NCBI GenBank assembly: GCA_034401795.1
Contig: CM067374.1
Coordinates: 135,128,135 to 135,192,134 of the forward strand
Length of the DNA stretch: 64,000 nucleotides
Direction: 5' to 3'
Source: Chaetoderma sp. LZ-2023a
Taxonomy: Eukaryota > Mollusca > Caudofoveata > Chaetodermatida > Chaetodermatidae
Below the pieces are notes generated by a model. The model was not told the DNA's origin and ran no database searches. It saw nothing but the letters and a program-made list of their open reading frames with translations. Every line of letters starts with the position of its first letter. The first letter of the stretch is position 1. This document shows, piece by piece, positions 49,721-60,911 of the stretch. A program made the position numbers and the translations under genes.

Positions 49721-50323
49721 CCCGAGCTATGGCCGTTGTTTAGGGGCGTGGCCACTTCATAGCCAGAATAGATGTTGCATAATGAAACATATTTACCAAA
49801 CGTAGTTGTAATCCGTTGATAAATAACGAAATGTGTCAAAAATGTTTTTTCTACATAGGCTTCAAAATTAAGAATATATAGCAAGGCCCATAACTCTGCG
49901 ATATAGCAAGAGCCATAATGACCACAGATCATCCACCTCCACCCACACACCTAGGTTGGTGAATAGTTTTATTAGCCACCTAAACATACCTACTGTTCAA
50001 TCACTACTTGTATATTTAGATGACTAAGAAAACTACAGACCAAGCTAGGGGGTATGTCGGCATTTTATCACACCACCAATATCTAACCATTCAATAACTA
50101 CTTGCTAAACACGTAGAATCGGCTCGTGCCTCACTTTAAAACCAACCAGTGGATGGAGATTCGAAAAACCTTATAGGAAAGTTAAATAAAACACAGTACG
50201 AAAGGATAAATTTTTACAAACAAAGGGTCCAAATAATGCAACATCACTTGAGCGATTACAACTCAAAATCAACTAAATCTGAAAATAAATTATAATGATC
50301 TCACCAATATCATACAGACAATT
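49721..50323. other. AT-rich spacer, no gene seen
   Basis: No recognisable coding or RNA feature. The last 40 bp (ATAAATTATAATGATCTCACCAAT..CATACAGAC) resembles 54487-54526 on the far side of LINE copy B, a small direct repeat or two copies of an unnamed dispersed repeat. Confidence 0.5.
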
Positions 50324-50335
50324 ATTCCTAAAGAT
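50324..50335. repeat. Target-site duplication, left
   Basis: ATTCCTAAAGAT, 12 bp, identical to 54293-54304. It borders the 3' end of LINE copy B; the element reads ...(GAA)n-rich tail into this site on the minus strand. Confidence 0.8.
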
Positions 50336-53300
50336 CCTCTTCTTCTTCTTTTCGATCGCTGGTATCACACTTGGAGAGCCGTTCTCAAGATGAAATCTGT
50401 GGTTTTCTGCAGTTCTTCCACAGGCCCATACAGCTTTTCAAGAAAGGAGGTTGACAAAGGCCAGATCTCTTCTCTCAGCAGCTGATACGTACTGCAACAT
50501 TGAAGTATGTGCTCTGTGGTCTGTTCTGCTTCTCCACGGGGACAAGCCGGCGATGTCGTAAGGTGGAACCGCCTGTACATGTGTTGGTTTAGTCGGTTAT
50601 GTCCAGTTCTGAGACGAAAAATGGTCACTTGTTCTGGCCTCGAGAGATGATGGTAGGCATCTTCTGATTGAGGTGTTCTATAGAGTGACTTGATGATAGT
50701 CTTCATCTCTGTATGCGTAACCATGTTTTCTGTCTGATTCTCTTCTGCACCCACCTTTGCCATCTTGTCTGCTTCCTTGGACTCCACAGTGTGGGGGGAT
50801 CCACTGCAATGCTATCCGAAATCATTTGATGGTTTGTAGTGCTTCTTCAAGTTGTGGCAGCTTACCTTTGGTGATAGCCTCAAGGACGGAGCGGGCATCA
50901 GATAAAAAGACAATCTGTGCAATGGGGTCTGCTGTTCTGCTGATGGTATTAGCTGCATGGACCAGTGCTTCGACTTCAGCTCTGTAGTTTGTGCAGTGTT
51001 TGCCTGTCGGTATTGCAGCTGACTCATGTTGTCCGTTTGGATACTGTATGTGCAGTCCGGCACCTCCGCTCCTAATTGCATCTTTGGCTGATCCATCTGT
51101 GTAGATCCTTATTCTTGTCTCCTGAGGGTACATTTCTTCCAGCATGGCTAGGGCCAGGGCCTTCTTGCTCACATCACTTTGTTCATCTTTGGTTGTGAGA
51201 TGAGGTACTGTGGTGCGAATAGCTATGCTCTCTAGTTTGTTTTCCCAGGGTGGAGGATCAAGGGTGTGGTTTGGGTCTTCTATTTGTGCTGGCAACATTT
51301 CTTGGTGTTTCCTTTGAAGTGCTTTTGTCTCTTTCACAAAACTTGATCTTTTAAGTCTTCCTGATGACAGCTGTGCTTGCCTGATCATCATCGGGTGGTT
51401 GTTGAACGAGTTGAACTTTGCAGCTTGGATCAGTGCTTTGCATTCGCTTCCTTTGTGGGGGAATGCCTGCTGTCTGCTCCATTTTTTCTATTGGTGTTGA
51501 TCTCATTCCACCAGTGATGATGCGCAGTGCCTGGTTTTGTACTCTGTCGAGGTTCTGTTGATGAGATTTAGCTGCTGTCATCCATGAGCTGGATCCATAC
51601 TCAAGGTGTGGTCGTACGGCACCTAGGTAGATGGTCTTGAGGATCCTTTCATTGGCACCCCACTTTGTTCCTGCCAGCTTCCTCATGATGTTTAGCTTTC
51701 TTCTGGCCTTTGCCTCTGCATTCTGGATGTGCTCCTTCCATGTTAATCTTCTGTCATAGGTGACTCCCAGGTATGTCTGATGGTCCTCGTACTCGAGTGG
51801 AGTACCGCCCAGTGTCAGATTGCCAACCTTGGTTTTGGTGGACAGTGAGAATAGCATGGCTGATGATTTTTCTTTGTTGATGGTAATACACCAGCGATTG
51901 GCCCAAGCTGTAATTCTGTCCAAGGCGAGCTGCATTCTGTACGTGGCAGTCGTTGTGTACTCCTCGGTGCACCAAAGTACGAGATCATCTGCATAGAGGG
52001 CTGCTTGGATCCCATTGGGCAGCTCTGCTACAAGATCATTAATGAAGAGTATGAACAGAGTTGGTGATAATACTCCTCCTTGTGGTACCCCTTGTCTCAG
52101 CAATACATTCTGTCCAGATTGTCCATCCACCAGCACCCTAGCTCTACGATTGTGTAGGTATGACTTGGTCCATCGGAACATGTTGCCACCGATGCCTGTG
52201 CGCCGAAGCTTCACTAGGAGGCCATCCTTCCACACCTTATCAAATGCCTTCTACAGATCGATAAAGGCAGCTAGCATCACCTTCTTGGCTTGAAAAGCGT
52301 CCTCTATGACCTGTGCAAGATGTGTTCTTTGATCTTCTGTGCTCCTGTATCTTCTGAAGCCAGCCTGCTCTGAAACTATAGCGTTCTCTGACTCCAGGTA
52401 CCACTGCAACCGCTGGTTGACGATGCGCTCCATGGGCTTGCTTATGCAGCTTGTAAGACTGATAGGACGGTAGCTCTCCACTTTCGTCTTGTTCTTCCCT
52501 TTTTTCAGAATAGGAGTCATTCTGGCTTCCTTCCAGCACTGAGGAACCTCTCCATTGATCCAACTGAGATTAAAGATATCTAGCAACTTGCGGAGAGATG
52601 CATTACCAAGCTGTTGGATCATTTCATTCGTAATGCCATCTGGCCCGGGAGATTTCTTCTTCTTCAATTGGTGGATAGACTTCTTCAGTTCTGCTAAACT
52701 AATGTCAACTTTCATTGCATCATGAGTGTTGGTGTCTGTTCTTTCCTTTTGCTCTTTTCTAACCTCTTTTTGACGCATTCGTGGTATACAAATGTTGCTT
52801 TCTTTTGCATATGCCTTCGCAAAGGCATCTGCAGCCATCTTTCCTGACAGTGTTTGTCCATCTTCTTCAAGAGTAATCTTCACTCCCCCGACACCCTCAT
52901 CATTCAGTGCTTTAGTCAGTCTCCATAGCTTTGTTGTGTCTCTCTCTAAATTAAACCCTGCCGTCTTTTCCCTCCAGCTTCTTCTTTTGGCCTCCAGCTT
53001 GGTCTTTAGATACCTGGCTTTAGTTTGTTGTAGTGTGAAGTGGTTTTCATGACAGGGATTACCCTCTGCATCTTCTCTGGCCTTGTCTAGTTTATCATGT
53101 GCTGCTTGCAGTTCTGTTGTCCAGTAGGGGCGATAGTTTTTCCTGAACCCTCGAGGAATCGCTTCGTTGGCAGCCTTGAGGATACTTGAATTAAATTCCT
53201 TGACCGCATTGTTGATGTTTCTCCCTTCTACTGCTATATTTTGGGTAAGCTCATTGGAACGAATGCCGAACAGACTCCAATTTGCCTTTTTGTAGTTCTA

Positions 53301-54292
53301 CCTTGGATGTTGAGGTGAACTTGTTGAAATACTTCCAGGAAGAGAGAGGAGGACTTGGCGGTGGTCGCTTCCTCCCAACTGCGATCCGACCACTCTACTG
53401 AGGTTTCTGTGAATGTCTTCTGTACAAAATGCCAAGTCCGGCGTTGTTGTCGAGTGCCACCGGCGCGAGTAGCATGTAGGCTGATCTGTGGGATCGTTGA
53501 CAAGTAAAAGGTGCTTTTCATCTTGCCATGCTTCAGTGTCTTCTCCTCGTTTATCAAGTGTTCTGTATCCCCAGCTCTGAGACTGGCTATTAAAGTCTCC
53601 CGCAATGAGGAAGTGGCAGTCCGGGACCTGGATTGTGTCAAGTGAGAGATTCTTGTCATTAGGGCAGTAATAATTGACAATGTCAATCACAGAGTTGCTG
53701 GTTGTTACCTTGATCTTGATATATTCTGCCTCTTCCATAAAGGTTTTGATCTGGCTGGCATTCACGCTGTTTCGGACCAAGGTGATCACCCCGCCTTTCT
53801 TTCTTCGTTTTCGATCACACCGGAAAATCTGGTAACCTCTGATCTTAAATGGGTTTCCTTCTTGCAGGTGTGTCTCTTGGATGCAGCAGATATCAATGTT
53901 GTTTTCGTACAGGAACTGTTCGAGCTCTGATTTCTTGTTGGTAACCCCTTCTGCGTTCCAGGGCATGATGTTGATACTGGGGTTCTCTTTGGGTTTGGTC
54001 TTCTTTTTCGGTTGGCCAGTAGCTCTCCATCCTCGTCTCCTGGCTCCACAAGACGAGTTGATGGGACCTCCAGTAGCTGAGGGTGGGCTCCTTCGAGGCG
54101 TGGAGCCCGGCGCTGCACCTGCCTGGCGGATCCTCACAGGGCGAGCACCATTTCGTTTGATTCGATCTCCAAGTGTCATTCATTTGCGTTGTGCATAATG
54201 CTCTGGTTAGCCCCTCCAAATGTCTGGATTGACACCCAGTGGGTTACACCCCTGCGCCACGTTGAGGCCGAGCATATAGTCTTAAACAGAGG
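50336..54292 (-). mobile_element. Non-LTR retrotransposon copy B with 12-bp target-site duplication
   Basis: About 3.96 kb bounded by ATTCCTAAAGAT on both sides. On the minus strand the 3' tail is a GAAAAGAAGAAGAAGAGG-type repeat, consistent with a microsatellite tail of an I-group non-LTR element rather than poly(A). The element starts only about 110 bp before the first ATG of the endonuclease ORF, so an ORF1 (Gag) is absent: either 5'-truncated at insertion or a one-ORF element. Same family as copy A. Confidence 0.9.
50365..54179 (-). pseudogene. Copy B ORF2: APE endonuclease, RT, RNase H, Cys-rich tail
   Basis: ATG at 54179. Arg/Pro-rich leader, then endonuclease (INIMPWNAEGVTNKK; DICCIQETHLQEG; LIAGDFNSQSQSW; QLGGSDHRQVLLS). 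First break: Trp-to-TAG (QHPR*NYKK) near 53298. RT: KKKKSPGPDGITNEM; SYRPISLTSC; AFIDL*KAFDKVW, where a CAG-to-TAG change kills motif A; RQGVPQGGVLSPTLFILFIN; ALYADDLVLW. A frameshift near 51455 separates RT from RNase H (RIYTDGSAKDAIRSGGAGL; NYRAEVEALVHAAN; FLSDARSVL), then Cys-to-TGA (QTIK*FRIALQW). The final frame 50787-50365 keeps MAKVGAEENQ and the C-terminal Cys/His cluster (CPRGEAEQTTEHILQC) lost in copy A. The different lesions in A and B show independent decay. Confidence 0.92.
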
Positions 54293-54304
54293 ATTCCTAA
54301 AGAT
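54293..54304. repeat. Target-site duplication, right
   Basis: ATTCCTAAAGAT, the partner of 50324-50335, adjoining the 5' end of LINE copy B. Confidence 0.8.
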
Positions 54305-57039
54305 AATAATGGTAGAATAAGCTCGGCAAATGAGATTGAGAATGTTTAGTTAAAATCATGATGTTCCTAAAGAATGGGGCCGCTGGACTTAAACAACCAA
54401 GGATACAAAAGAAGATCGCCTTTAAAATGTGCAATTAAACCAACACCACCCTGATGCAAAAGAACAAACTGTTCTAGTAAATATAATTATAAATTAATAA
54501 TCTCACCAATAATCTCATACAAACTACCGTGTAGTAATGAGATGAGATCAGAAGACTGGTTAATGGTTGTATTAAAGGTTATTATGAATCTTGAGAAAGC
54601 TGCAGCTGTAATCTAACCTTTTGAGAAAAGATTATTAAAAATATAATTTACCTGTCCAGGATCCAACATTGAAGCCTTCATAGAGCCTTCCGATAAAAGT
54701 TTTGAAAGAAGCGTATAGGCCTCAAGCGTCGTGAACTTTGCCCTTGACAATTGTCTGTCACTCGCGGAATTTAATTCATGTCAAATTATAATAATTTTTC
54801 AAATCCAGTGTAAGATTGGATAAGTAGGTTGACACCATTCTGGATACCTCTTAATCTTAATAATTTTATAACGTTGATTCACATCTCCGGCCTAAATCAT
54901 GAATAGCTTCTACAATATGTGATCCCTCTTTAAGAAAGAAGAAGCCATGTCACGAATATCATGAACTTTATATACATATCATTAGAATGTCTCCCGAGAG
55001 ACTCGTTCACGATATATAAAAGGATTTGCAAGACAGTGAGAAAAGGTTAACATTGATGTCTTTCTGTATACCTCCTCCGCGTAACAGACCCTAAAATGTG
55101 AAGGGATCTATAAGAGTGAATTTTATAACTATGAAAAATTCAAACTCAAAATCAAAGTTTATCAGACGATGAAAGAGCTAGCGATTCTCTTTAGAATCAT
55201 TGTTAGCGCTGGATGAAAAACTAACTGAGTTTGAATAAGAAAAATGTTTTATAAATTTACAAAAATTAAATCTTCTCCGTCAATCTTAACTTATTATAAT
55301 CGGTCTAAAGAACTTATATAACCAAATAGTAAGTAAAATTACTCTGAATAGATAGATGATCGTCTAGGAAGAACATAATGTCATAGACAAGATTTAGCAC
55401 AGGAAACTTTGTAGGTTTCCTATACCATGTGATAAAATATCAAGTCTTTATACACGGAAAAGGGGATCTAGATCCATTCTAAAAGTTGATAAAGATAACT
55501 ACTGACAAAATAATAAATCGTAAAGATAACTTCTGACACTTCAGAGGATCAAACCAATGACAAATTCCTACTAGGCAGCCCAAAATGAAAGGACTAGGTT
55601 GAGTTACTGATACTAACAGAAAATAACAGAACAACACACACACCCCAAACCCCAACTCAGTTTCTTAAAGCTGAAGGAGACGGTAAAAGAGGACAAGAGG
55701 AAACAACTTGATTAAAATATCTAAGGACTCCTCATCCTCAGTAATTACGATAAAGATGGGAAGTATTTCCCATTATTAGCATCCATGGAATGACAATCAC
55801 TACGCTAATCATGATTCCTAGATTCCTAGAAAAGGTGTTCGCTGTCACTGAGAAATTTCCCAATAATATAGAGCCTGAGGCCAACTTCATGTTCCATTAG
55901 TTTTCATTCACTTGTGCAAGGGTTATTCCCCTTGAAATATACTTATAAACTTAATTTATTCCAACAAATTACGTGTAGTAGACTAAGCGGATTCGAACAA
56001 TGTAATGTAGAAATACACAAAACTCCATGAAAATTATGTCATTTTTATTTTTCCGACTACTTCTGCAATAGTGTATTTCAATGAATCATCAGTTTATGGC
56101 TAGGTCTGTTTATTCCATCTATTTACATATCAGAAATATAAACACTGTTGACATTCCTTGATTTAAACAAGAAATATGGCCATTTCCTTTCCTGTACCCC
56201 CAACATCACCATACACTCAATACGAATTTTCAGACCTGATTTGCCAAATATCTAACACTTTTCATGACGATGTGAACAAACTCTTAGGCTTATGCCTATG
56301 TGTTCACACAATTCTTATATGTGTCCAGACAGTTGCTTTTTGTCGGATTAAGTAACATTCTATGCCATGTATTCTGCAAATGTCGGAGTAAGAAGCCAGA
56401 GGAGTACAAACTCGATCGAGCATGATGAGCAAGAGCAACATGGTATAAGCGTATAGGCCTTCCCGCAAGGTACCAGTCCCCTTCTGTTGGCCAATACTGT
56501 CTACAGCAAAGAGTTATTCAAGCCAACTTCTCAAGCTAAGGCGCCTGGCAGAACCATTTCGTGTATTTCACGAACATCACACGCAAAGCAAATCTCAACG
56601 GATGTGCTCCAGTAGGATCTCCCTGCAAGATGTTATCAATGCTGCCTATGTAAGAAAGAAAACCGCCATAACCAATGCGCACCCTATATTATACTGCTCA
56701 GATCATCAGGTCAGATTTCTAGAACTGTGTGGGTATCATCCTCCAATTATTGAACCTAAGTCTGAGCATGTCCAAGAACATACTACCTGGGAGCCTATAC
56801 AACATCCTACATTGGTTTCTCTGTACGGAGTCCAGCCCAACTTTTAGACACAAAGGATATTCAAAACTCAGCAGATAAGCAGCGTGTAATCATGCTTGGC
56901 CATAAGCCACAACATCACTCAGCCAAATTAGTTTCAAAATATTCAACAGGTTACCTGCATAGTTTTCTGGAAATTGATAGTCATGGAACTCACAGGCCGA
57001 GAGATCCTAAAACGGGCGAAGTGTAGCTGGAGTTAAGCT
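54305..57039. other. AT-rich intergenic DNA, no gene supported
   Basis: No domain, RNA or mobile-element signature recognised on either strand. One 81-codon ATG frame (56602-56847) shows no known motif; its composition is ordinary and it may be a chance ORF or an isolated exon. Short A/T-rich near-repeats such as GATAACT(A/T)CTGACA at about 55492 and 55522 occur. Confidence 0.5.
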
Positions 57040-58493
57040 AGAGATGGATGGGAAATAGCTAAAACTGGATTCCTCCATTGTGCCACGAAGGCATCTAGCA
57101 TCGGCACCTGCATCAATGATTAGCTTGATTAGTTCGATTTGACAACACTAGTGAGCGAACAAAACGTATGATTTCATGTGAGCTAATAATATCATCTATT
57201 TCTTTCTTCAATAAAATAGCTAACATGATTTTTAAACGTACTTTATTGTAACATATATGTACAATGGGAATGGGCACAAGTTCTTTCAACTTAGGGATGC
57301 CCTCTCCCTAGGTACTATGTAGAATAGATATGGGTAAGTAAATATTCTGTACATAATGTTGCATCTACTTACCCCTGTTCACTGCATAATCCATATGTGT
57401 TTTGTTATTACAGTCACGTGAGTATATATCAGCTCCATGCTTAATAAGGCACTCAATCATATCACTGGTTCCACCAATAGCAGCCTCGTGAAGAGGAGTA
57501 ATGTCATAGCGATCTTGTGAATTTACATAACCTCAACACAAATTTCGCCACATCATATTAACAGATCTATCATGTCTATTATAACGGCATGCCAATATGT
57601 ATGAGCTGTGTCATAGAGTGGTGTCCTACGAACATTATTTTAACACAAACATCTGCATCTTTGCCACTCAAATGTTTAACAATGTCTTTATCCCCACATA
57701 GTACTGCATCATCGAGAGGTGTCCTACCATCATTATCTTTAGCACACATATCGGACCTTTTGTCTATTAAAGATTTAACCATGTATTTGGTCTCACATGG
57801 TACTGCATCATGGAGAGGTGTCCTACCATCATTATCTTTAGCACAAATATCAGCCCCTTTGTCTAGCGAAAGCGTAACAATGTCTTCATCCTCTTCCATT
57901 ATTGCTTCCAAAAAATGGTGCCCTGCCCTCATCATCTTCAGCACAAAGTTCAGCGCCTTTGTATATCACCTGTATAATAATCTCCATTTGATTAAAGCCT
58001 CTCTCCCGCGTTATAGCTTCATGGAGTGGTGTCCTACCAGCATTATCTTTACCACAAATTTCTGCACCTTTGTCTATCAAAAGTAAGGCAATGCCTTCAT
58101 TCGTATTAGCATCATTATATCACAGCAATTTGTATCATTCATCGTTACCATTGCGTGAAGTACTGATCAACTACTGTCATCTTTAGCATTGACATCAGCA
58201 CCACATTTTATTAGACATACCATTCTATTATGGCAATGCGCGGACATGGCGCATTGAAGAGCTGAGTTGTTGAATTCATCTCGTATGTCAATATTTGCGC
58301 CATATTCCACTGAGCACTCAACTATGCTTACTCTGAGCTGGTATAAATAACATCCTGATGATATCATTAGTTGTCTTTTCTCCGGAAAGCCATCTAAAAC
58401 ATGAGGAGAAAGACGAATTACACACACGCGTTCTACAAACCTTAGATCGCCCTCTCTGTATGCCTTACATAGTGCTTCGATTTGCTGGGACAT
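57040..58493 (-). pseudogene. Ankyrin-repeat protein gene, disrupted
   Basis: ATG at 58493 (MSQQIEALCKAYREGDLRFV), leading into ankyrin repeats: NSALQCAMSAHCHNRMVCLI..GADVNAKDD (to about 58170); ANTNEGIALLLIDKGAEICG near 58110-58045; GRTPLHEAITRE near 58035; GADICAKDNDGRTPLHDAV near 57855; AKDNDGRTPLDDAVLCGDKD near 57745; RRTPLYDTAHTYW near 57620; DITPLHEAAIGGTSDMIECL near 57510; then GTAAGT near 57374 after AVNR, a donor-like site, and a further IELIKLIIDAGADA piece near 57110. Ankyrin repeats mediate protein-protein contacts. Breaks: stops after KDDSS and nearby, a one-base expansion in TTTTTT near 57912, a shift near 57655, a TGA near 57555 and another shift near 57535. The splice phases of the last two pieces do not match. 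Best read as a pseudogene; uncorrected homopolymer sequencing errors could explain some but not all lesions. Confidence 0.75.
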
Positions 58494-58819
58494 CTTTCCA
58501 TTATGGCTAAAGACACAATCTAAAGGTCACTCTGGTCACGCATTATGTGGTGCAGCTCAGCCTTATATGGATGCGTGTTAGTAGTTCTGATTACGAGACA
58601 GCACTGGAACATAAATTTAAAATATCTTGGTTAGATCTAGACATGAGATTTTCTATTTCTAATAACAATTTACACAGTATATCAGCATATCACAGAAAGC
58701 ATCAATAATCTGTTAGCTTGCTCCCGCTCATTTGTCATTGAGTGATGGTTTTGTCAGCATATGTTCGTGGTTATTTAGGGTACATGTCTTCTGATTGCAT
58801 GCCTTAATGAACTCGTGAT
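58494..58819. other. Spacer upstream of ankyrin pseudogene and repeat ORF
   Basis: Divergent intergenic region between a minus-strand and a plus-strand reading frame. No TATA box, RNA gene or repeat could be supported. Confidence 0.4.
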
Positions 58820-58975
58820 ATGGATGATGCTGCCAAGTTAGAATGTAATAGCCATTGCTATGAGATTTGTGATCTCGAGTTAGAACAGAAATATCTCGCT
58901 GAGACTGATGGTGTGGATGATGGTATCGAGTTAGAACAAGAATATGTTTTAGTGATTAATGCCCCGAATACATAG
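58820..58975 (+). CDS. Small ORF with two diverged copies of the acidic 14-residue repeat
   Basis: ATG 58820 to TAG 58973-58975, 51 codons. It contains DDAAKLEC, LELEQKYLAETDGVDD and IELEQEYV, clear relatives of the ELEQEYLDETGDVD unit of the large downstream ORF. After the last LELEQ-type block the sequence leaves the repeat (VLVINAPNT stop). The DNA around ATCGAGTTAGAACAAGAATAT closely matches ATCGAATTAGAACAAGAATAT at 59544, where the main array begins. It may be an upstream exon or an older piece of the same repeat array cut off by inserted sequence. Confidence 0.4.
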   Translation: MDDAAKLECNSHCYEICDLELEQKYLAETDGVDDGIELEQEYVLVINAPNT

Positions 58976-58979
58976 TTAG

Positions 58980-59050
58980 GGGCAAGCGTCCATAGTGAAA
59001 TACCTTGGTGCCAAAGAATTGGCTGGGTTCGAGCCTCGTTCAGGTCGAAA
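58980..59050 (+). other. tRNA-like / SINE-head candidate
   Basis: GGTTCGAGCC at 59026-59035 is a perfect pol III B-box core. A weak A-box-like stretch (TCCATAGTGAAAT) lies about 36 bp upstream, the spacing of a tRNA gene. No acceptor-stem pairing was found, so it is not a functional tRNA; a degenerate tRNA-derived SINE head is the likeliest reading. It lies within the segment separating the two parts of the acidic repeat array. Confidence 0.3.
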
Positions 59051-59267
59051 ATTGTTTGTAAAAATTACATTCCAATAACGACTGTGCAATATCTTAGCGC
59101 CAGTGCGTCGTCAATGATAGGGTTCCTAGAACTAATGCATGACAATACTAAAAACTACACATGATATGGTCTAAACATCCAGAGACGGGAAGCTTAAGAT
59201 CTATATATATAGTTAGTGAATCTGATCAACTTTGTGTACTAGTAACCTTGGGCTATCCCAAAGACCT

Positions 59268-60911
59268 ATGGAGCCATATGCATGGTGTAGGCTCTGCGGA
59301 ATGCCGGGAAAATGTACCGGGCAATTACGTGACCTGAGCAACTATGCAAATCCAGTGCTTGAGATTTGGAGTAACTCAGCGATCCCAACATTCCCATCAG
59401 TAGTCCAGATACAAATCAGACGACCATTTGTAGTACTCGGGCTAGAGGAGAGAGGTTATCCGTTGACTACAATGAGAGTGACACAACTACAGCAGTATCT
59501 AGATTATCTGCTACTGAGCCACAGCTTTTATGTGAATGCTGCTATCGAATTAGAACAAGAATATTTCGATGCGACCAGTAATGTGGACGAGTTAGAACAG
59601 GAATATCTCGATGAGACTGGCGATGTGGACGGGTTAGAACAGGAATATCTCGATGGGACTGACGATGTGGACGAGTTAGAACAAGAATATCTCGATGAGA
59701 CTGGCGATGTGGACGAGTTAGAACAAGAATATATCGATGCGACTGACGATCTGGACGAGTTAGAACAAGAATATCTCGATGAGTTTGGCGATCTGGACGA
59801 GTTAGAACAAGAATATCTCGATGAGACTGGCGATGTGGACGAGTTAGAACAAAAATATATCGATGAGACTGGCGATGTGGACGAGGTAGAACAAGAATAT
59901 CTCGATGAGACTGGCGATGTGGACGAGTTAGAACAAGAATATCTCGATGAGACTGGTGATGTGGACGAGTTAGAACAGGAATATCTCGATGAGACGGGCG
60001 ATGTGGACGAGGTAGAACAAGAATATCTCGATGAGACTGGTAATGTGGACGAGTTAGAACAAGAATATCTCGATGAGACTGGCGATGTGGACGAGTTAGA
60101 ACAAGAATATATCGATGCGACTGACGATCTGGACGAGTTAGAACAAGAATATCTCGATGAGTTTGGCGATCTGGACGAGTTAGAACAAGAATATCTCGAT
60201 GAGACTGGCGATGTGGACGAGTTAGAACAAAAATATATCGATGAGACTGGCGATGTGGACGAGGTAGAACAGGAATATCTCGATGAGACGGGCGATGTGG
60301 ACGAGGTAGAACAAGAATATCTCGATGAGACTGGTAATGTGGACGAGTTAGAACAAGAATATCTCGATGAGACTGGCGATGTGGACGAGTTAGAACAAGA
60401 ATATCTCGATGAGACTGGCGATGTGGGCGAGTTAGAACAAGAATATCTCGATGAGACTAGTAATGTGGACGAGTTAGAACAAGAATATCTCGATGAGACT
60501 GGCGATGTGGACGAGTTAGAACAAAAATATATCGATGAGACTGGCGATGTGGACGAGGTAGAACAAGAATATCTCGATGAGACTGGCGATGTGGACGAGT
60601 TAGAACAAGAATATCTCGATGAGACTGGTGATGTGGACGAGTTAGAACAGGAATATCTCGATGAGACGGGCGATGTGGACGAGGTAGAACAAGAATATCT
60701 CGATGAGACTGGTAATGTGGACGAGTTAGAACAAGAATATCTCGATGAGACTGGCGATGTGGACGAGTTAGAACAAGAATATCTCGATGAGACTGGCGAT
60801 GTGGACGAGTTAGAACAAGCATATCTCGATAAGACTTGGGCCGATCAAATCAAGCTAAAACAAGAATGTCTCGATCAAACTGCTCAAATAAACAGTGTCA
60901 CATCTGTTTGA
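59268..60911 (+). CDS. Acidic tandem-repeat protein (14-residue ELEQEYLDETGDVD units)
   Basis: First ATG in frame is 59268 (MEPYAWCRLCGMPG); the frame is open back to 59232 but from a TTG. Length 547 residues, stop TGA at 60909-60911. Residues 1-93 are non-repeat, with two Cys pairs (CRLCGMPGKC) and no recognised domain. From 59547, 31 units of 14 residues follow, consensus ELEQEYLDETGDVD, ending in a degenerate KTWADQ-IKLKQECLDQT tail. Strongly acidic, likely helical or extended and soluble; no signal peptide or membrane segment. Variants: L/V at 2, E/K at 5, L/I at 7, T/F at 10, G/S/D at 11, D/N at 12. No relative recognised. It may be a real repetitive protein or a 42-bp minisatellite that happens to stay open. 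The N-terminal 93 residues could belong to an insertion. Confidence 0.45.
   Translation: MEPYAWCRLCGMPGKCTGQLRDLSNYANPVLEIWSNSAIPTFPSVVQIQIRRPFVVLGLEERGYPLTTMRVTQLQQYLDYLLLSHSFYVNAAIELEQEYFDATSNVDELEQEYLDETGDVDGLEQEYLDGTDDVDELEQEYLDETGDVDELEQEYIDATDDLDELEQEYLDEFGDLDELEQEYLDETGDVDELEQKYIDETGDVDEVEQEYLDETGDVDELEQEYLDETGDVDELEQEYLDETGDVDEVEQEYLDETGNVDELEQEYLDETGDVDELEQEYIDATDDLDELEQEYLDEFGDLDELEQEYLDETGDVDELEQKYIDETGDVDEVEQEYLDETGDVDEVEQEYLDETGNVDELEQEYLDETGDVDELEQEYLDETGDVGELEQEYLDETSNVDELEQEYLDETGDVDELEQKYIDETGDVDEVEQEYLDETGDVDELEQEYLDETGDVDELEQEYLDETGDVDEVEQEYLDETGNVDELEQEYLDETGDVDELEQEYLDETGDVDELEQAYLDKTWADQIKLKQECLDQTAQINSVTSV
59547..60848 (+). repeat. 42-bp minisatellite (31 units) with 9-unit higher-order structure
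   Basis: Unit GAGTTAGAACAAGAATATCT..GATGTGGAC, exactly 42 bp (14 codons), with no length variants across the array. Units 5-9 (IDATDDLD, LDEFGDLD, LDETGDVD, KYIDETGDVD, EVEQ) recur as units 14-18, a 378-bp higher-order repeat; the order of units 8-13 recurs at 24-29 (672 bp apart). Both synonymous (CAA/CAG, ACT/ACG, GGC/GGT) and replacement changes are present, with replacements more numerous. Confidence 0.95.

Noticed and set aside
54205..54265. tRNA-like A/B-box pattern at the 5' end of LINE copy B (minus strand)
   Set aside because: B box is imperfect (GGTGTCAATCC) and the A-to-B distance of about 25 bp is too short.
56602..56847. 81-codon ATG frame
   Set aside because: No motif or neighbour support; could be an exon but cannot be supported.
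60457..60822. Minus-strand repeat frame opposite the acidic repeat ORF
   Set aside because: Shadow of the 42-bp repeat; any unit divisible by three gives several open frames.
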